Below are positions 58,307-64,000 of a stretch of DNA of 64,000 nt, piece after piece. How positions within the stretch are numbered: the first letter of the stretch is position 1; every line of letters begins with the position of its first letter. Where the stretch lies: contig CM040431.1 in the NCBI GenBank assembly GCA_022702705.1, forward strand, positions 32,821,936 through 32,885,935, written 5' to 3'. The notes below the pieces were generated by a model. It saw nothing but the letters and a program-made list of their open reading frames with translations. It had not been told where the DNA came from and made no database searches. Position numbers and translations under genes: made by a program. Source of the DNA: Papilionanthe hookeriana x Papilionanthe teres (Eukaryota; Streptophyta; Magnoliopsida; Asparagales; Orchidaceae).

Positions 58307-61010
58307 TTTGTCAGCTTTTGATTCACGCTCTACTGGGCGATCATCGTGTCACAGCTGTGACTTCTACATTCAGACTAGTTCAAGCGATCTTAGCACCGCA
58401 ATCTGCAGGTCTCCGATTGGTACTCAGCCAGCCAATCTTCGCACCACGACTGACTGCCATCATTTTAAGGGTTGTACGTAGCAATCTTGGTGACACGATC
58501 TTGTATTTTTCATTTAGAGTCCGTTTGGGGCAGATGTAGATTATTTATAATATGCTGATAAGCAGATTGTTCTGATAATCTGCAAATTATCAGAATAAGC
58601 TGGCTTGTTGTTTGGAGGAGCCTATTCAGAATAGCTTATTGATAGTTGTTGCTGGATAAATGACCTTTATGCCCCTTGTTTGGTGAAACTGTTTGCAACA
58701 TAACTAAAGTGAGCACAGAAGTAGATAATACATAAGTCTCAAATCATCACAGAACAGTTTGAGCCTTATTGAGCTTCCAATCAGAAATAAAATCATAAAC
58801 AATTTATAAATGCTCTGTCTAAATCAAAAATAAAATAAAAAAATGCATGCTACTAACTCCTAGTACAAAAAATGCAAATTTGAAAAGCCTTACAGTTGTT
58901 GTTGCCTGGGATAGAAGCAATTTCTTCATTTATAATGCAACATGTAAAAATGACCAAAAATTCAAAATCCTAAAATTCCCTAGGACAAAGGTTTGAACAC
59001 AAAGTTCATAGTATGAGAAGGGTTATCTTAAGCACGACATTACCTTCACCACTGTCAGATTTCTCTTCCAAACCAAGAGCAATATCGAAATTCTTCTCGA
59101 TATTCTTCACACTCTTGCTAAGCTTTGTCACAGCCCCAGCTAGATCTAGGAAGCCGCCCAAAGAGACCTTCCAGAGCCATACCATTCTATGGCCTCTTCA
59201 AGATTTGCTTCCGCGGATATGGATCCATGGTGAACTCATGGCATGCGACTCAAAAAAATCCAAACGGCCGTAAGGCTTCATATTTCAAATTGGGTTAATT
59301 AATTAGCGGAAAAGAAAGTAACCGAGAATAAGCTATTGAAACTACGGGAGCAAGTAGGAGGATGCAAATGGACGGACAATGCACCTTGGCAAGAAAAGAT
59401 CAGGAGTTTGGAATCTACTCCGCAACAAAATTTCACATTTGGGTGAAGGTATGAGGATGTCAGCCCATGGGTTTCGCTGGTGGGCCAAGAGAGCACTATT
59501 GAGACCAGTGCTGATAGCGAGCGAGTGCGAGTGAGAGAGCGTGATTGAGAGGTGTGCACATGGTTTTCGCTGGTGAGGCGAGAACGCTTGCCGAATTCGC
59601 TTATGTTTCCTCTCGAGGTGAAACCGACAAGTACAAGAACGAAGCCTAGGGTTTCGATCTTTGCTCGATCTCCGATAGGAATTCGATCTCTGCTCGATCT
59701 CCGCTAGGGTGACAAATCAGAAAGGAAGGAAGAGGGAGAGGGAGATGGAGAGCAGGGGTACCTCTGGAATTCGTCTGGCAACGCTGGCCGGGGACACGGG
59801 GCTTTACCCGCATCAAAGCTTATTAAGCATTTCTCAATGCGGAAGGAGGTGTGGCACTGATAATTTACAATAACATTTTATGCAAACAGTGTGGCGGATT
59901 TTCCAAAATGCCAACCGACCGCAATAAGCTGCCCCAAACGGAGCCTTAGTGTTCAGTCAGGAAATCTTGGCAGCACGGCTTCATTGTCTTCATATCTCAG
60001 GTTGGACCGGAAGATCTTGGAGTCGTTGTCTATAATTCATTTGATGCGTAGTTAGGCAATATTGGTGCCACGGCTGTTAGTCTTGATGTCTCGGGGCTAG
60101 GTCGAGCACTCTTGGCCCCGTGGTCTACCAATCTTCATTTGGTGCTCAACTGAGTGATCTTAGCACCACGATTAGCTACATTCATGTCTCAGTCTAGACA
60201 GGGCGATCTTGGCACTGCGTTTTTCATTTGATGCTCAGTTGGGTGATCTTGGTGCCACAGCTTGATTCCTTCAAATCTTGGGTGGAATGGGTGATCTTAG
60301 TGGCATGGTCTGCTGGTCTTAATTTGGTGTTTAGCTGACGATCTTGGAACCACGGCTGATTATCTTGATGTCTTGGGCTAGAATGAGCGATCCTGGTGTC
60401 GTGATATGTAAATCTTCATTTGGTGCTTAGCCGGGAGATCTTGGTGCCACTTCTGGTTATCTTTCATGTCTCAGGTTTGACAGGGTGACCTTGGCACCGC
60501 GGTCTAGCCGGTCTTCATTTGGTGCTCAGTCAAGCACACTTGGCGCCACAACTGGTTGTTTTTATGTCTCGGGCTAGACTAAGGGATCTTGCCGCCATGG
60601 TCTGTCAGTATTCATTTGGTTATCAGACGAATCATCTTGGCTCCGTGACTAGCTGCCTTTATTTCTCGAGCCTGACCTAGTGATCTTGGCACTGTGGTCT
60701 GCTATTCTTCATTTGGTACTCATCCGGACAAACTTGACGCCATGACTAGTTGTCTTTATGTCTCGGGCTGGACCGAACAATCTTGGCGTCGTGGTCTGTC
60801 GTTCTTCATTTGGCGCTTAGTCAAGCAATCTTAGTGTCGCAACTGACCATGTTCATATCTCGGGCTAGACCGGGCAATATCGGTGCCACAATCTATCGTT
60901 CTTCATTTGGTTCTTTGCTGGGTGATCTTGGCGCCATGATTGGTTGTGTTCATGTCTCGGGCTGGACCAAGCAATATTGGAACCATGGTCCGCCAGTCTT
61001 CATTGCTCAA
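58307..61010 (+). repeat. 97-bp tandem array, split by a Harbinger-like insertion
   Basis: The unit contains GCGATCTTGGCGCCA, GTCTTCATTTGGTGCTCAGT and CATGTCTCGGGCTGGACC. CTTCATTTGG-type anchors fall at 60414, 60513, 60610, 60707, 60804, 60901 and 60998, that is, every 97 bp (one step is 99). About 2 units lie at 58307-58516 and about 11 at 59946-61010. Copies differ by many substitutions. It lies between the integrase relic and the antisense ORF, where Tat elements are known to carry variable tandem repeats. Confidence 0.88.
58517..59945. mobile_element. Non-autonomous PIF/Harbinger-like element, 1.43 kb
   Basis: Flanked by TTA (58514-58516, 59946-59948). Ends are GAGTCCGTTTGGGGCAG and, inverted, GGCTCCGTTTGGGGCAGC. 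The subterminal GATAATCTGCAAATTATCAGAATAA matches the 21131 element. No transposase frame is present. The insertion lies in the CTTCATTTGGTG part of a 97-bp monomer; removing the element and one TTA restores the monomer phase. Confidence 0.82.
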
Positions 61011-61196
61011 GTCTCTTGTCAAATGTATTGTTGAATCCCTGGTTTTTCCTAGTTTCCAAAGCGTTTTTTTAACCTGAAAGTTTTGGATCTTCAATTAGTG
61101 TGGCATTCAATAATTTCATACAAATTGTTAGTGAAAACTTGAAAAGATTCTCATTATGCAAAACAGGGTGAGGGAATATTTTTTATTCATGATTGC

Positions 61197-62236
61197 TTGT
61201 GTGAAATACAAAGTGAAATTTATGAAAAATATTTCTTGAGATCATTCCCGCTCCAGAACCGGGTTCCTCATTCCTTGCATGGGTCTTTAGCTTGTATGCC
61301 CCGGGTCCTATCTAGAGGTCAATGTTGTAGAGCCCGCTCCATGTTTGGTCTAGCTTTCTCATTGCCCGTCCTCACGCCACAAGATCAGACTTCTTTAGCA
61401 CCAGGTCTCCAGATAAGAAGACTTTTCTTGGACGTGCTCGTCGTAGTATTAGGCGGATCTTCTTTTGACTCCTTCCTACTGCAGTCCGACTGCACTCGGG
61501 TTTCTTCTGTAAGGTCGAGTGCGAGCTTCATTCCATCGTTGTTCGACTCTAGAAATTCCGATAGATTTATTTTGTTAAATTTCGTAACCACGAGGATTCT
61601 TTGTCTGTGATGGTTTTACTCGACTGACATCATGTGCTCCATTCCGTGCGAAGGTATAAAAAGAGTTTGGCTAGTTGCGTTTGACTGGGTTGTGCGAACG
61701 GTCCATAAAAGGGATGGGAGGACCTTTTCCCGGCTACCTTTCACTCCTTTTACTTTATTTCTTAACAAGTTAGGATTATTTTATTGGCTGCCTCGGCCTA
61801 GCCATAGGTTCACGAAAGATGAACTGAGGCAAATTTTAAGCTTATTACTTAGTTTTGAAAAAAATTCTAAACCTTTTTGTTCGCAGACCGTGTTCTATTA
61901 TCCATGATGATTATGAGCGATAGCCCTTAAAGGCATATTAAGTCGATCCAGATGAAGTTGTTAACAACGTCCACTGTGATCCGAGTGAGAGCTTTGGCCT
62001 TGATCCACTTTGAGAAAAAATCCACTTTCACTAGGAGAAAACACCGCTGTCCTTTAGAGGGTGGGAATGGTTCTAAGATATCCAGATCCCATATGATAAA
62101 GGGTCATGAGATGGTGATTGGTTGCAATTTTTGAGCTAGCTGATGCTGCAGCGGATTATATTTCTAGCATTGTTTACATCTCTTGGAGAATTCTTCAGCG
62201 TCCTTTAGTATTGTCGGCAAAAAATATCCCTACTAC
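61197..62236 (-). pseudogene. Ty3/gypsy polyprotein relic: integrase
   Basis: Reading the minus strand from 62225, GYFLPTILKDAEEFSKRCKQ is the end of the zinc-binding region. Then comes PFIIWDLDILEPFPPSKGQR with FLLVKVDFFSKWIKAKAL, the first catalytic Asp region of the integrase core, followed by a damaged match to the second Asp region (IIIMDNRTRSANK). The C-terminal domain is recognisable by NEKARPNMERALQH (K-x-x-P-N-W-E-G-P-Y in relatives) and GNDLKKYFS near 61210. Integrase inserts the cDNA copy of the element into nuclear DNA. Stops and frame slips are frequent. The upstream part is cut off by the giant LTR copy at 62237; reverse transcriptase, RNase H and gag would lie to the right, outside the window. 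Assignment to Tat rests on the antisense ORF and tandem repeats downstream. Confidence 0.8.
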
Positions 62237-64000
62237 TGTTGACCTCATTTTTGATGAGGTCTTCTCTTTTTCTCTTTAGTACTTAGGATCTAGCCTTAGG
62301 CTTTTCCTTCGACTATCCTAGAGGATTAGAATTGGGACCCACCACTTAGAAATTCAAACCACTTCTTAACTCCCCGCAAACTCCACAAACTTGATTGTAG
62401 ACCCCTAATCACCTAGAGGGTTGAAATCAAATGTGGAAGTTTAAAGGATGAGTTCCTATAGGACTCTTTGGCCTTAGGACCGCCCCGGCGGCTCCGGTCC
62501 GGTGAAGGGTCGGCTTACACACACACTACACCTATGCACTACACTTTCACACACCTCTTAAAACCACACCCACACCCAACTCGGACCTCCCGACTCATGA
62601 AGGTGATTCACATGGATGGTCCTTAACCCCTAAGCCCTTGGCTAAGAGGGTTAGGAACAACATAGTGGATGCCTCAAATGAGTCCCTTCATGGCTCATGT
62701 GGGCTTGATATGCCTTCATGGCTCAACCAAAATGATTTCATTCCACTTACATTTACCTAATCTTCAATTTTGCAAATTTTCAATTTTCGACCCCCGGACC
62801 CTACACCCGCCTAACTCTACCCAAAACCCTCGAAACCACCCAAAATTTGCAAAATCACCTAAATTACTCAAAATTCCTCAAAATCAATCCTAAACATTCC
62901 CATATTACTCAAATTGATCATCCATACCCAAAAATACCAAAATTCTAAAAATACCTCCCAATACCCTCCAAATACCCAAAATGCCCCTCTTAGCCAAAAA
63001 TCCAAAAATTCAGAAAATTCCCAGAAAATTCCAGAAAATCCCAAATATTCCCAATTTCATTTTGTTCAACTACACCATGGGCCAATTTTGTCAATTTACC
63101 CCACTTTTATCAAAACCCCCAATTGACCCATTTTAACCCAAAATGAACCCAATGTCAAACCAAACCTACCCAATTGACTCAAATTCTGGTCCAATTCAAT
63201 TCTAAACTTCAATTCAACATTCCCAACACCAATCTAGACCAAATCCAAGTCTAATTTGATTGACATTTGGATCCAATTTCACTTTTGGCCTTAAAGCCCA
63301 ATTTGGACCCATGACCCAAACTTAGCCCAAACTCACCCAATTAAACTCCAATTAACCCCAAATCTTTTCTAAACCTTCCTTAACATCCCCATAAACAAAA
63401 CACTAACATGATTTGCCCAAAGTTTAGACCCAAACCCCACTCAAATTCAACCCAAAGCTAAAAGGCCCAATTTCGACCTAAACCTAAACCTAGCCCAAAT
63501 AGGCCCAAACCCCAAAATCAAAACCCAACCAAAGCCAAAACCTCTTTGAAACACTCCCATAAACATTTCCCAACATTAATTTTACATCAATTTCAACCCT
63601 TGCCCAACATTGGCCCAAGTTAGCCCAATTTCGACCTACATCGGCCCACTTACCAAATGAACCCAAATTCAAACCAATTCAATTCCAAATCACACCAAAT
63701 TGACTCCAAACCATTCATGAAACATTCCTAAACCAATTGTAACATTTATTTGACATGGTCCTTCACAAAATTTTCACCCAAATGCCCATCCTAAAATCAA
63801 AAAGCCCACTTCCCTTAAACCTTCCTAAAAGCCCACTTCCTTCAAATTCAAAAGCCCAAATTCATCCAAAGCCCACATGACACTTCCCCTCATCATCCAT
63901 TTAATCAAAATCACCCCTAAGTTTCAAAATCATCAATTAAACAATTCCAAATCAAGCCCCATACAAATTCCCATCAAAATACCAAAATTTTCTTAAATCC
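62237..64000 (+). mobile_element. Giant LTR-like element, second copy, cut by the window end
   Basis: Begins TGTTGACCTCATTTTTGATG and runs in parallel with 49833-51600 to the end of the window, with scattered substitutions and few indels. It interrupts the integrase relic. The 5 bp before it are ACTAC, so the same sequence would be expected at its far end. The same G-poor strand bias is visible from about 62740. Confidence 0.88.

Overview
The window looks like nuclear DNA of a flowering plant. It is AT-rich, with long (AT)n tracts, and carries one spliced gene of a plant-specific family (an F-box protein with Sel1-like repeats and a MYND zinc finger). The rest is plant-type transposable elements: LTR retrotransposons whose primer-binding sites match plant initiator tRNA-Met, TRIMs, PIF/Harbinger elements with TTA-type target duplications, a LINE end and hAT-like MITEs. 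I cannot name the species. There are no operons, phage, CRISPR arrays or bacterial features.

Layout. (1) 253-1609, minus: the one intact gene, two exons, with a degenerate tandem duplication in its N-terminal coding region. (2) 1.7-11 kb: AT-rich intergenic DNA with microsatellites, hAT-like MITEs and old degenerate repeats. (3) 11.4-23 kb: miniature and solo LTR elements (a 319-bp TRIM, an 874-bp TRIM, a 441-bp solo LTR) and a 1.5-kb non-autonomous Harbinger-like element with a solo TRIM-family LTR inside it. (4) 23.6-29.4 kb: a 5.78-kb PIF/Harbinger relic with both of its genes (Myb/SANT-like and DDE transposase) as pseudogenes and a 1.1-kb G/T-rich array in its 5' part. (5) 29.4-48 kb: LTR fragments, a relic of the antisense ORF of Tat-type Ty3/gypsy elements, a 50-bp tandem array, a LINE tail and one unexplained exon-like fragment.

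(6) 48-64 kb: a large minus-strand Ty3/gypsy element, best explained as Tat lineage. From right to left it shows an integrase relic (62236 to 61197), a 97-bp tandem array, a relic of the plus-strand antisense ORF, a polypurine tract and a 3' LTR. Three later insertions break it up. Two are copies of a giant LTR-like repeat (one complete at 7.4 kb with a perfect 5-bp target duplication, one cut by the window end). The third is a 1.43-kb Harbinger-like element that landed inside one monomer of the 97-bp array. I see no coordinated gene system: apart from the F-box gene, the genes are decayed parts of mobile elements.

The most interesting items are the 7.4-kb giant LTR and its odd base composition, the nested Tat element with its tandem array, the small TRIMs with clear boundaries, a hairpin shared by an LTR and the Harbinger leader, and the F-box duplication.
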